A DNA stretch of 11,460 bases from the NCBI GenBank assembly GCA_964637655.1, contig CAZWUZ010000110.1, positions 1 through 11,460 on the forward strand. The letters run 5' to 3'. Below the pieces are notes generated by a model, which saw nothing but the letters and a program-made list of their open reading frames with translations, ran no database searches and was not told where the DNA came from. The position numbers were made by a program, and so were the translations under genes. Below, piece after piece: positions 1-5,582 of the stretch (the first letter of the stretch is position 1; every line of letters starts with the position of its first letter). The stretch is from CAZWUZ01 sp964637655 [NCBI: uncultured bacterium]. Its GTDB lineage: Bacteria; DAOPZR01.

Positions 1-139
1 GCAGCGGCACGCGCGCCGCGCGCGCCTGTTCCTGCAGGTCGGCCCGTTTTCCCGGCACCGCGTCGAGAGCGGTGCGCACACCGCGCCGCGCCAGGTCAAG
101 CCGCTGCAGCGCGGCGTACTTCTGCAGCAGCGGCAGCAT
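1..139 (-). CDS. Coiled-coil / C4 zinc-ribbon protein, N-terminal fragment
   Basis: A minus-strand reading frame starts at ATG 139-137 and stays open to the left edge (46 codons). Its start overlaps the stop of the PstA-like gene by one base (TGATG), so the two are translationally coupled. The visible residues begin MLPLLQKYAALQRLDLARR and continue with a Leu/Ala/Arg/Gln-rich helix including ALDAVPGKRADLQEQARAA. This is the pattern of the N-terminal helical hairpin of the zf-RING_7 (DUF164, CT398-like) family, which typically opens with 'LL.LQ.LD..' and ends in a C4 zinc ribbon. The ribbon would lie outside the window, so the family assignment rests only on the heptad pattern. In known members the role is poorly defined (possible nucleic-acid or membrane-traffic adaptor). 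It could be another coiled-coil protein. Confidence 0.5.
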   Translation of the reverse strand, partial: MLPLLQKYAALQRLDLARRGVRTALDAVPGKRADLQEQARAARVPL

Positions 140-999
140 CAGTTCTGCGCCTTCGGCTGCTTCGCCTTCCAGTGCTCGCGCAGCGCGAAGTTCTTGAGCA
201 GCCAGTTGACGAAGGCGTTGAGCACCGCCACGAGGATGAGCAGCGTGACGGTCTTGCCGAGCACGGTCGAGACATCGAGTGACGCCTCCGCGGTGAGACG
301 GAAGAGGTCGCCGAAATTCGCCGCCTCGCGCACCGTGCCGCCGATGAGCGCCAGCGCCACCGTCGCCGCGTACAGGGTGATGATCAGTTCGCACCAGACG
401 CGCACCAGCGCCATGACGATCCCCGAGAAGATCCCCGGGCGGGCGCGGTCCATCACCTTCGCGCCGACCTCGTCCCACGTCGCCGGCGAGGCGTTGCACT
501 CGCGCCCCGCGGCATCGAGCGCGATGCCCGCGGTGTTCATCGTCGTCGGCAGCAGCATCAGCGCGAAGATGAAACTCTGCGCCACCACCCCCCAGCCGAG
601 GCCGAGTCGCGTGCACAGGTAGAACCCGTAGATACCGATGATGATCGCCGGCAGCCGGGTGAGGGTATCCACCCCCGACTGCAGCAGCTGGCGCGCCCAG
701 TTGCGCTGCGCGTGGCACTGCAGGTAGATGGCGCCGCAGACCCCGAGCGGTACGGCGATGAGCAGCCCGAGCGCCGAGACGCTGATCGCCCCGGTGAAGA
801 GCACGAGCAGCTTGACGCGGTCGCCCGCCAGCGCGCGCACCGCGTTGCTCATCTCGAGATTGAAGTCGAACAGCCCTTCGCACAGCTGGTAGAAAATGCC
901 GCCGACCGTCAGCGACAGCAGCAGCGTCGCCATGATGGCGAAGAGATAGAACCACAACGTCGTCAGCACCGGACGGTGTTTCGTGCCGTTTTCGCTCAT
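139..999 (-). CDS. pstA: PstA-type phosphate ABC transporter permease
   Basis: 286-aa integral membrane protein, the usual PstA length. Hydrophobic segments lie at about residues 14-38, 64-93, 116-130, 134-154, 189-219 and 247-268. The PstA/PstC hallmark is the TRLPAIIIGIYGF stretch (114-126), followed by the cytoplasmic coupling loop and RARPGIFSG (185-193). In the family this subunit pairs with PstC to form the inner-membrane channel, powered by PstB and fed by PstS. No other pst gene is visible here. Start ATG 999-997 has a GGGAGG ribosome site 8 bases upstream. The gene lies 27 nt after mtnA and overlaps the next gene by one base, so it is probably part of that operon. The coupling (EAA) loop is degenerate: where PstA proteins usually read LGATRW this one reads ASPATW (170-175), losing the conserved Gly. 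Phosphate as substrate is inferred from the family only. Confidence 0.75.
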   Translation of the reverse strand: MSENGTKHRPVLTTLWFYLFAIMATLLLSLTVGGIFYQLCEGLFDFNLEMSNAVRALAGDRVKLLVLFTGAISVSALGLLIAVPLGVCGAIYLQCHAQRNWARQLLQSGVDTLTRLPAIIIGIYGFYLCTRLGLGWGVVAQSFIFALMLLPTTMNTAGIALDAAGRECNASPATWDEVGAKVMDRARPGIFSGIVMALVRVWCELIITLYAATVALALIGGTVREAANFGDLFRLTAEASLDVSTVLGKTVTLLILVAVLNAFVNWLLKNFALREHWKAKQPKAQN

Positions 1000-1026
1000 G
1001 GCAGATGCCTCCCGCGCGGTTGCGCG

Positions 1027-2085
1027 TCAGATTTCGAGTTGTTTGACTTTCGCCAGCGAACGCGCCAGCGGGGCGCGGCAGACGCCGCGGTCAGTGATGA
1101 TGGCCGTGATCAGGTTGGCCGGGGTGACATCGAAGGCGGGGTTCCACACCTTTACTCCGCGCGGGGCAAGGTTTTCCTTCCCTGCCATCGCCACTTCCTC
1201 GGGCGCACGTTCCTCGATGGGAATCGCCTTCCCTTCGGGCACCTGCAGGTCGATGGTCGAACTGGGTGCCACGATGTAGAAGGGAATCCCGTGATGCTTC
1301 GCCAGCACCGCGAGGTTGTAGGTGCCGATCTTGTTGGCCGTGTCGCCGTTGGCGGCGATGCGGTCCGCCCCCACGACAATCAGGTCGATCTTCGACCGCT
1401 GCATGAGGAACGCCGCCATGTTGTCGCAGATAACCGTCACGTCGATGCCGTTCTTCTGCAGTTCCCACGCGGTCAGTTTCGCCCCCTGCAGCCGCGGCCG
1501 CGTCTCGTCCGCGTAGACCCGCAGTTTCTTCCCCTGCGCCGCCGCGGTGTAGATGACCGACAGCGCCGTCCCCAACCCCGCCGTCGCCAGCGCGCCGGCA
1601 TTGCAATGCGTCAGGATGTTCGCCGACCGGCCGATCAGCGCCGCGCCGAATTCGCCCATGCGCCGGCTCATCGCCAGGTCTTCCTCGTGGATGCGCCGCG
1701 CCTCGCGCTCGAGCGCCGCCGCCAGGTCGTTCGGGTTTCCCCCCTTCATCAGCAGCGTCCGCTGCCGCTTCAGGGCCCAGAACAGGTTGACCGCGGTCGG
1801 CCGGCTGGCCGCCAGCACGTCCAGCGCATGCTGCACCGCGCGGATGAACGCGGGTGCCGGCAGATGCTTCGAGCGCTGCGCTTCGAGCGCCACCCCGTAC
1901 GCTGCCGCCACCCCGATGGCCGGGGCGCCGCGCACGACCATCGTTTTGACCGCCTTCGCCACCTCCGCCGCCGTCTTGTACTTGTTGAGTTTCATCCGGG
2001 CGGGCAGTTGCGTCTGATCGAGCAGCGTCAGCGCCCCGTTGCGGTAGGACAATGTCGGGAGCGGGTCAATGGTCTTCTTTTCCAT
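1027..2085 (-). CDS. mtnA: S-methyl-5-thioribose-1-phosphate isomerase
   Basis: 352-aa cytosolic aldose-ketose isomerase of the methionine salvage pathway, converting 5-methylthioribose-1-phosphate to 5-methylthioribulose-1-phosphate. It belongs to the eIF2B-alpha/MtnA superfamily. Family signatures: RGAPAIG at 52-58, THCNAGALAT with catalytic Cys161, YADETRPRLQGA, GADRIAANGD with catalytic Asp241, and NPAFDVTP near 316. These match Cys160/Asp240 of the Bacillus enzyme as I remember them, offset by one. I chose ATG 2085-2083. An in-frame GTG three codons upstream (2094) lies inside GAGGTGA, which is a good ribosome site for the ATG, so it is unlikely to be the start. No other salvage gene (mtnB, mtnC, mtnD, mtnK or mtnP) is in the window. 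The gene is 40 nt after the 3D-domain gene and 27 nt before the PstA-like gene. It could also act on 5-deoxyribose-1-phosphate, as some homologues do. Confidence 0.95.
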   Translation of the reverse strand: MEKKTIDPLPTLSYRNGALTLLDQTQLPARMKLNKYKTAAEVAKAVKTMVVRGAPAIGVAAAYGVALEAQRSKHLPAPAFIRAVQHALDVLAASRPTAVNLFWALKRQRTLLMKGGNPNDLAAALEREARRIHEEDLAMSRRMGEFGAALIGRSANILTHCNAGALATAGLGTALSVIYTAAAQGKKLRVYADETRPRLQGAKLTAWELQKNGIDVTVICDNMAAFLMQRSKIDLIVVGADRIAANGDTANKIGTYNLAVLAKHHGIPFYIVAPSSTIDLQVPEGKAIPIEERAPEEVAMAGKENLAPRGVKVWNPAFDVTPANLITAIITDRGVCRAPLARSLAKVKQLEI

Positions 2086-2125
2086 TTCCGTCACCTCGGC
2101 CGCTGGCGCGGCATGCGTTCAGGAT

Positions 2126-2962
2126 TCAATTGAGGATATGGACCTGTACGGTACGACGACCGTAGCGGATGGCTTCCTCGTGCGTGTTGAAACAGAGATC
2201 GATGCGGTTGCCGCGAATGGCGCCCCCGACATCACCCGCCAGCGCGTACCCGTACCCGGGAATGTACAACCGCGTCCCCAGCGGAATAACACTGCGGTCA
2301 ACCGCCGCGATGCCGTAGCCCGCGCGCAGCCCGATGCAGGTTTTCCCGTCAGCAAACTCGCCGCACGACTGGGCATCAGGAGAGTATGCGGTTGCCACCA
2401 TCGTGATAACCCGTTTCCCTTCAGCGTTTTCCACCGCCCCGGGGATTTCCTCTACCGGCCTTCCCGTCCCCACCATAACGGCACGCCGCAGCGGTGTACT
2501 GATAATCCGGCTCTGCAGGGTATGCTCGGCGACCTGCTCACCATTCACATTCGCCACGTACCGCACCACTTCCTTGACCCCGGGGCGCCCCTCATCCATA
2601 ACGATCTCTTTGCCGCGCGGTACCGCCGCGGTGCGCGTCGTGCGTGCCGGTACGTCATATTCAACCCGACCGCGGAATTCGGAAACCTCGATACGCCTGA
2701 TTTCAACACACATCCCCGAGGTCAGCGACGACACTAATGACGGTCTGGTGATGTCGTTGTAATCAAGTACAATATTTTGTTCAGCAAGTAGTTGTGCTAC
2801 TGTTTCCGCATTGGTGTAACAATTGGTCGTCTGGCCACCATCATTGATGGCAACTGATTTCAGCCCGTTGCGCGCTGAATGCGTAAAAGCGGTCAGAGGG
2901 ATGACCGCCAGCACCAACAACATCAGCAGGGCAATATTGTGCCGCTTTTCATTCCAACCCAT
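2126..2962 (-). CDS. Exported DUF348-G5-3D domain protein (RpfB/YabE-like cell-wall protein)
   Basis: 278 aa. An N-terminal hydrophobic segment (about 10-27) after a short basic stretch is a signal peptide or membrane anchor. A DUF348 module follows at about 35-80, a G5 domain at about 90-166 (its centre reads VPRGKEIVMDEGRPGVKE) and a C-terminal 3D domain at about 185-278. The 3D domain is the double-psi barrel related to MltA lytic transglycosylases. It keeps TAYSP (191-195), IPLGTRLYIPGYG (226-238) and the three namesake aspartates (D222, D244, D255). There is no separate lysozyme-like domain as in RpfB. The expected role is binding or cleaving peptidoglycan outside the membrane; catalytic activity is inferred. 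This combination is best known from Gram-positive bacteria. The start ATG 2962 has GGGGGA upstream and a strong own promoter. The N-terminal third is less GC-rich than its neighbours. Confidence 0.88.
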   Translation of the reverse strand: MGWNEKRHNIALLMLLVLAVIPLTAFTHSARNGLKSVAINDGGQTTNCYTNAETVAQLLAEQNIVLDYNDITRPSLVSSLTSGMCVEIRRIEVSEFRGRVEYDVPARTTRTAAVPRGKEIVMDEGRPGVKEVVRYVANVNGEQVAEHTLQSRIISTPLRRAVMVGTGRPVEEIPGAVENAEGKRVITMVATAYSPDAQSCGEFADGKTCIGLRAGYGIAAVDRSVIPLGTRLYIPGYGYALAGDVGGAIRGNRIDLCFNTHEEAIRYGRRTVQVHILN

Positions 2963-3000
2963 CCGCGTCCATCCCCCGTGTTGCTCTGACTAACGCGCAA

Positions 3001-3030
3001 ATGGTAGCATAAACGGCGCGCTGCTGTCAA
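3001..3030 (-). promoter_or_regulatory. Sigma-70-type promoter of the 3D-domain gene
   Basis: On the minus strand TTGACA (3030-3025) and TACCAT (3006-3001) are separated by 18 bases. A start near 2994 would leave about 30 bases of leader before ATG 2962. The -35 box overlaps the stop codon of cheV, so the gene cluster 2962-1 can be transcribed independently of cheV. Confidence 0.7.
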
Positions 3031-3965
3031 ACCTGCCCGAATCGTTCCCTGATAATCCGCACGATTTCCTGCGGTTCATGCTTGGCTACCTGATAATCGG
3101 CCCCCACCCGCTTCCCCTTTTCCTTCAATTCCGCGTTGATCAGCGATGAAAATATTATAACTGGTATATTTTTCAATATGTTATTACTTTTCATCCGGTT
3201 GACGAGATGGAATACGTCCATTTGCGGCATCTCGATATCGGTAATGACCATGCTGACATGTTGTTCTACATCCTCTCCCTTCTCCTGCGACTGTTTGGCA
3301 TATTCTTCCAGCATTTCCCATATCTTCTGCCCGTTGCCGAACACGGACACATGCACAATCCCAATTTCAGCAAGGAGTTGCTGAACCCGCATCCGTACCG
3401 TTGCGGAATCGTCAGCAAGCATGATCCGCACATGTTCAAGCGCCGCCCGTTCATCTGCAACAGAATGATGCGCCATCATTTCCGGGGCAATGTCGCTGAT
3501 GATTTTTTCGAAATCGAGCATCTGGATGACCAGGTTGCCGCTTTTGATGACCCCGGTAATCGGCGGTGGCGTGGCGGAAAGAGCGACAATATCTTCAGGA
3601 CTCTCCACCTCGCCCCAGGAGAGGCGCTTGATGCTGCGTATCTCATCCACGCGAAACGCAAAGTTCTGCCCGTTGAATTCGGAGACAATAACCCGGTCAC
3701 CAGCCGCCCCCTCACGCACCGGCAGCGCAAAGAGCGTGCGGATGCTGATGAGCGGAATCACCCGCCCGCGCAGTTCGAACACCCCGTCGATAGCCCCGTG
3801 CGTCTGCGGCATGCGCAGGATGCGCGGCAGGTTGATGATCTCCCGCACCTTCGCCACGTTGATGCCATACAACTGCCCGTCGATGGCAAAGTTCAACACT
3901 TCCAGTTCGTTGGTCCCCGTGTCGAGCAGGATACCGTTTTTTTCCCCGTGCTTGCCGCCATTCAT
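3027..3965 (-). CDS. cheV: Chemotaxis coupling protein CheV (CheW-REC)
   Basis: 312 aa. An N-terminal CheW-like adaptor domain (about 18-160, opening NELEVLNFAIDGQLYGI) links chemoreceptors to CheA. A C-terminal response-regulator receiver domain (about 178-310) is phosphorylated by CheA and tunes adaptation. Receiver residues are present: acidic pair D185/D186 (MLADDS), phospho-acceptor D243 in ITDIEMPQ, the switch Ser in IIFSS (273-274) and the conserved Lys (K295, VAKHEP). Start ATG 3965 was chosen because AGGGAGAG lies 7 bases upstream. An in-frame ATG at 4007 lies within the promoter region. It is the only chemotaxis gene in the window and stands alone with its own promoter, so it presumably acts with a che cluster elsewhere. 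Codon use is slightly less GC-rich than in the flanking genes. Confidence 0.93.
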   Translation of the reverse strand: MNGGKHGEKNGILLDTGTNELEVLNFAIDGQLYGINVAKVREIINLPRILRMPQTHGAIDGVFELRGRVIPLISIRTLFALPVREGAAGDRVIVSEFNGQNFAFRVDEIRSIKRLSWGEVESPEDIVALSATPPPITGVIKSGNLVIQMLDFEKIISDIAPEMMAHHSVADERAALEHVRIMLADDSATVRMRVQQLLAEIGIVHVSVFGNGQKIWEMLEEYAKQSQEKGEDVEQHVSMVITDIEMPQMDVFHLVNRMKSNNILKNIPVIIFSSLINAELKEKGKRVGADYQVAKHEPQEIVRIIRERFGQV

Positions 3966-3997
3966 CGCCGCACTCTCCCTGACACCCGATACGCGCA

Positions 3998-4027
3998 ATG
4001 GTACCATACTTTTCGCTCACCTGCCAC
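3998..4027 (-). promoter_or_regulatory. Probable cheV promoter
   Basis: Minus strand GTGGCA (4027-4022), an 18-base spacer, then TACCAT (4003-3998). This gives a leader of about 26 bases to ATG 3965. The -10 box lies inside the perfect palindrome ATGGTACCAT (3998-4007). The -35 box is weak (4 of 6). No clean sigma-28 or sigma-54 signature is present. Confidence 0.45.
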
Positions 4028-4111
4028 CATTTTTGTGAAAAGTTGATGTTTTACTTCATGAAAAAGGTGCTAATTCTCATTTTCCGCTCAAGTAAACCGT
4101 TGCCGTCTGCC

Positions 4112-4140
4112 GATACAAAAAGTGGGAACAAAAATAAAAT
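4112..4140 (+). promoter_or_regulatory. Possible promoter of the HTH-PPC operon
   Basis: GATACA (4112-4117), a 17-base spacer and TAAAAT (4135-4140, 5 of 6 to consensus) lie just upstream of the GAGGAGGGG ribosome site (4151-4159). The leader would be under 20 bases. The whole spacer 4008-4163 is unusually AT-rich for this window. The -35 match is poor, so this is tentative. Confidence 0.35.
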
Positions 4141-4163
4141 ATTTTCCTTTGAGGAGGGGAAAC

Positions 4164-4541
4164 ATGGTTCAGGGACGCAAAACCAGTCTGTCTGTTGTGC
4201 TCAATGATGAGCAGCGTGCGGAACTCGAGACCTGGCAGCGCTCGACGACCGTCTCGGCGGGCCTCGCCCGCAGGGCACGTATCATCCTGCTGCTGTCGCA
4301 GGGGGTCTCCTGCTCGGCCATCTCGCGCACGGTCGATATCGAGCGCCCGCACGTCTACAAGTGGGTGACCCGCTTCCTGCGCGACGGCATCAAGGGGCTG
4401 AGTGACAAGCCGGGACGCGGCCGCAAGCCGCGGCGGCTGCTCCCCGTGACGGACACGGCCGCGAGTGCCGTGACCACGACCGCCATCGAAAGCATCGCGG
4501 CGCCCGCCGCGGTGGCGGCCAGCCAGGAGCAGGCGGCGTAA
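4164..4541 (+). CDS. Stand-alone IS630-type helix-turn-helix protein with AT-hook-like tail
   Basis: 125 aa. Residues 10-82 match the N-terminal DNA-binding region of IS630-family transposases (HTH_29/HTH_23 type): LNDEQRAELETW, then RRARIILLLSQG, the HTH SAISRTVDIERPHVYKWVTR (51-70) and FLRDGIKGLSDKPGRGRKPRR. The catalytic DDE domain is absent. The chain ends in an Ala/Thr-rich, probably disordered tail (92-125). The segment PGRGRKPRR (83-91) resembles an AT-hook. Start ATG 4164 has a very strong GAGGAGGGG site; an in-frame ATG at 4122 lacks one. The good ribosome site, intact frame and 26-nt link to a DUF296 gene argue for a functional, possibly domesticated DNA-binding protein rather than transposase debris. 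No terminal inverted repeats or TA duplication were seen. The target is unknown; binding to its own AT-rich promoter region is a guess. Confidence 0.72.
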   Translation: MVQGRKTSLSVVLNDEQRAELETWQRSTTVSAGLARRARIILLLSQGVSCSAISRTVDIERPHVYKWVTRFLRDGIKGLSDKPGRGRKPRRLLPVTDTAASAVTTTAIESIAAPAAVAASQEQAA

Positions 4542-4567
4542 GCCGCCGGCGCCGGGAGGGACTGACG

Positions 4568-4978
4568 ATGAACTTCCACCGTTTCGGCAGCCGCTACCTG
4601 CTGCATCTCGAACGCGGCGAGGAGATCGTCACCTCGCTCAAGTTGTTCTGCACCCGCGAGGAGATCCACCGGGCCTCGCTGGTCGGGCTCGGCACGGTCA
4701 GCCGCGTCACGCTCGGGCTGTTCCGCACCGGTGCCTGCCGCTACCTGTCCGACGAACTGCCGGGTACCTGCGCCGCCGCGCCGCTCACCGGTACGGTGAC
4801 GGCGGAGGATGGCCGGTATGCCGTGCAGTGCCGCATCAATCTCGACACCGTCAGCGGCTATCTGAATGCCGCCACGGTCTGCGGTGAATGCGATATCGTG
4901 CTCGAGGTGAGCAGCCAGCGCCTCGACTGCGCCGGCCCGGTGCCGGAGGCCGCATTTTCCTTCGCGTTCGCCGCGTAG
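4568..4978 (+). CDS. PPC/DUF296 domain protein
   Basis: 136 aa, essentially one PPC (plants and prokaryotes conserved, DUF296) domain. It opens MNFHRFGSRYLLHLERGEEI, then has SLVGLGTVSRVTLGLF (38-52), LTGTVTAEDGRYAVQCRI (73-90) and SGYLNAATVCGECDIVLEV (96-114), in the usual order for the family. In plants this domain follows AT-hooks in AHL nuclear proteins; stand-alone bacterial versions form trimers, and their function is mostly unknown. Bacterial members usually carry a His-rich site (HxH, then GHL) that may bind metal. Here those positions read Q87, R89 and Y98, so the site appears lost. The start ATG 4568 has GGGAGG 8 bases upstream. The gene follows the HTH gene by 26 nt and ends just before a terminator, so the two form one transcript and probably one regulatory module. 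Confidence 0.8.
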   Translation: MNFHRFGSRYLLHLERGEEIVTSLKLFCTREEIHRASLVGLGTVSRVTLGLFRTGACRYLSDELPGTCAAAPLTGTVTAEDGRYAVQCRINLDTVSGYLNAATVCGECDIVLEVSSQRLDCAGPVPEAAFSFAFAA

Positions 4979-4992
4979 CAGCTGTCCCCCGT

Positions 4993-5029
4993 GCGGGGTG
5001 GCGGGCTCTGCCCGTCGCCCCGCTTTTTT
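4993..5029 (+). terminator. Rho-independent terminator of the HTH-PPC operon
   Basis: A 14-bp GC-rich stem (4993-5006 with 5010-5023, two G-T wobbles) with a TCT loop is followed directly by six T residues (5024-5029). It begins 14 bases after the PPC stop codon. Confidence 0.93.
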
Positions 5030-5149
5030 ACGCGCTCCCGCAGATCACTAACGATGGCAATGGGTGCAACCGCAGTCGCGCACCACGTTGCCACATCCCT
5101 GGAAACTTTCACGCGCTCCGCCCGTGCCTGCAACACTACTCTTACAGCG

Positions 5150-5225
5150 TTCACCACGGGGAACACGGAGCGCACGGAGAACAGCAGGGCGTTCACCGCA
5201 TCAGCACGCAGAGCACACAGAGAAA
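5150..5225 (+). repeat. Two direct copies of a 32-nt CACGGAG-type repeat
   Basis: Copy 1 (5150-5181) starts TTCACCACGGGG and continues as 9-nt units of ACGGAG plus three bases, ending GGAGAA. Copy 2 (5192-5225) starts TTCACCGCATCAG and carries the CGCAGAG/CACAGAG variant of the same unit. They lie head to tail with a 10-base gap. The orientation follows the upstream plus-strand gene. Confidence 0.8.
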
Positions 5226-5292
5226 GCATCACCCTGATGCGGCCCTGCGGACACTGCCCTGCTGACGAAATTGCGCTGCAGCGAACGGCAAC

Positions 5293-5436
5293 ACCGCAAC
5301 CGCTCCGCGTGCTCCGTGTGATAGCTCTGTGGTGAGCAGGATGTTGCCGTTTTCCGTGCGCTCCGTGGTAAAAAAATATGTCGGTTTTCAGCAGACGAAA
5401 AACAGCAACGGATGTGCACCACGGAGCGGTTGCGGT
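5293..5436. repeat. Long-range inverted repeat, 15-bp perfect arms
   Basis: Arms 5293-5307 (ACCGCAACCGCTCCG) and 5422-5436 are exact reverse complements separated by 114 bases. A second imperfect pair lies inside: GTTGCCGTTTT near 5344-5354 against AAAAACAGCAAC near 5398-5409. The outer arms overlap members of the CACGGAG repeat family in opposite orientations. Confidence 0.7.
5301..5371 (-). repeat. Two minus-strand copies of the CACGGAG repeat
   Basis: Read on the minus strand, a short copy (about 5371-5349) begins TTTTACCACGGAGCGCACGG. A longer copy (5336-5301) begins CTCACCACAGAG and contains ACACGGAGCACGCGGAG. They are the same family as the copies at 5150-5225 but inverted. A further half copy, GCACCACGGAGCGG, lies in plus orientation at about 5416-5429. 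Confidence 0.7.
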
Positions 5437-5501
5437 AAGCAGGTTTCTTGTCGGTAGCGCTTTTTCGTTCCCGCGTGCGGGAGCCACCTCATCATGTGTC
5501 G

Positions 5502-5534
5502 TTCTCCGCGTGCTCCGTGTGCTGCTGTGGTGAA
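5502..5534 (-). repeat. Minus-strand copy of the CACGGAG repeat
   Basis: On the minus strand it begins TTCACCACAGCAGCACACGG and ends GCACGCGGAGAA (33 bases). It lies 48 bases beyond the stop of the PD40 gene and has that gene's orientation. Confidence 0.75.
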
Positions 5535-5582
5535 TGCTGTTGCAGTTGCTCTGCCTGACGGCAAACCGTTTTGCGTTCCGCC

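Larger units (their letters stand above)
5030..5582. other. Convergent (tail-to-tail) intergenic region rich in interspersed repeats
   Basis: 553 bases between the terminator of the PPC gene and the stop of the PD40 gene hold no convincing gene. Open frames exist on both strands but are repeat-derived. The content is several CACGGAG-type repeats in both orientations (listed separately) and a 15-bp perfect inverted repeat. No promoter, RNA gene or clear minus-strand terminator was recognised. Confidence 0.75.

Noticed and set aside
2092-2094. GTG as mtnA start
   Set aside because: It lies within the GAGGTGA ribosome site of the ATG at 2085, and the later start puts the catalytic residues at the usual family positions.
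712-2133. Long plus-strand open frame opposite mtnA and pstA
   Set aside because: Arg/Gln/His-rich translation typical of a high-GC antisense frame; the minus strand carries strongly conserved MtnA and PstA motifs.
3993-4003. Sigma-54 promoter (GG...GC) upstream of cheV
   Set aside because: The distance between the GG and GC elements is 7 bases instead of the required 10.
4093-4116. Sigma-28 (flagellar) promoter TAAA...GCCGATAC near cheV
   Set aside because: It faces away from cheV, and the spacer between the boxes is 12 instead of about 15 bases.
4164-4541. Remnant of an IS630 insertion sequence
   Set aside because: No DDE domain, no terminal inverted repeats or TA duplication were seen. 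The gene has a strong ribosome site and is linked to the PPC gene, so a functional stand-alone protein is more likely.
5150-5534. CRISPR array
   Set aside because: Copies are in both orientations with irregular gaps and no constant spacer length, and no cas gene is nearby.
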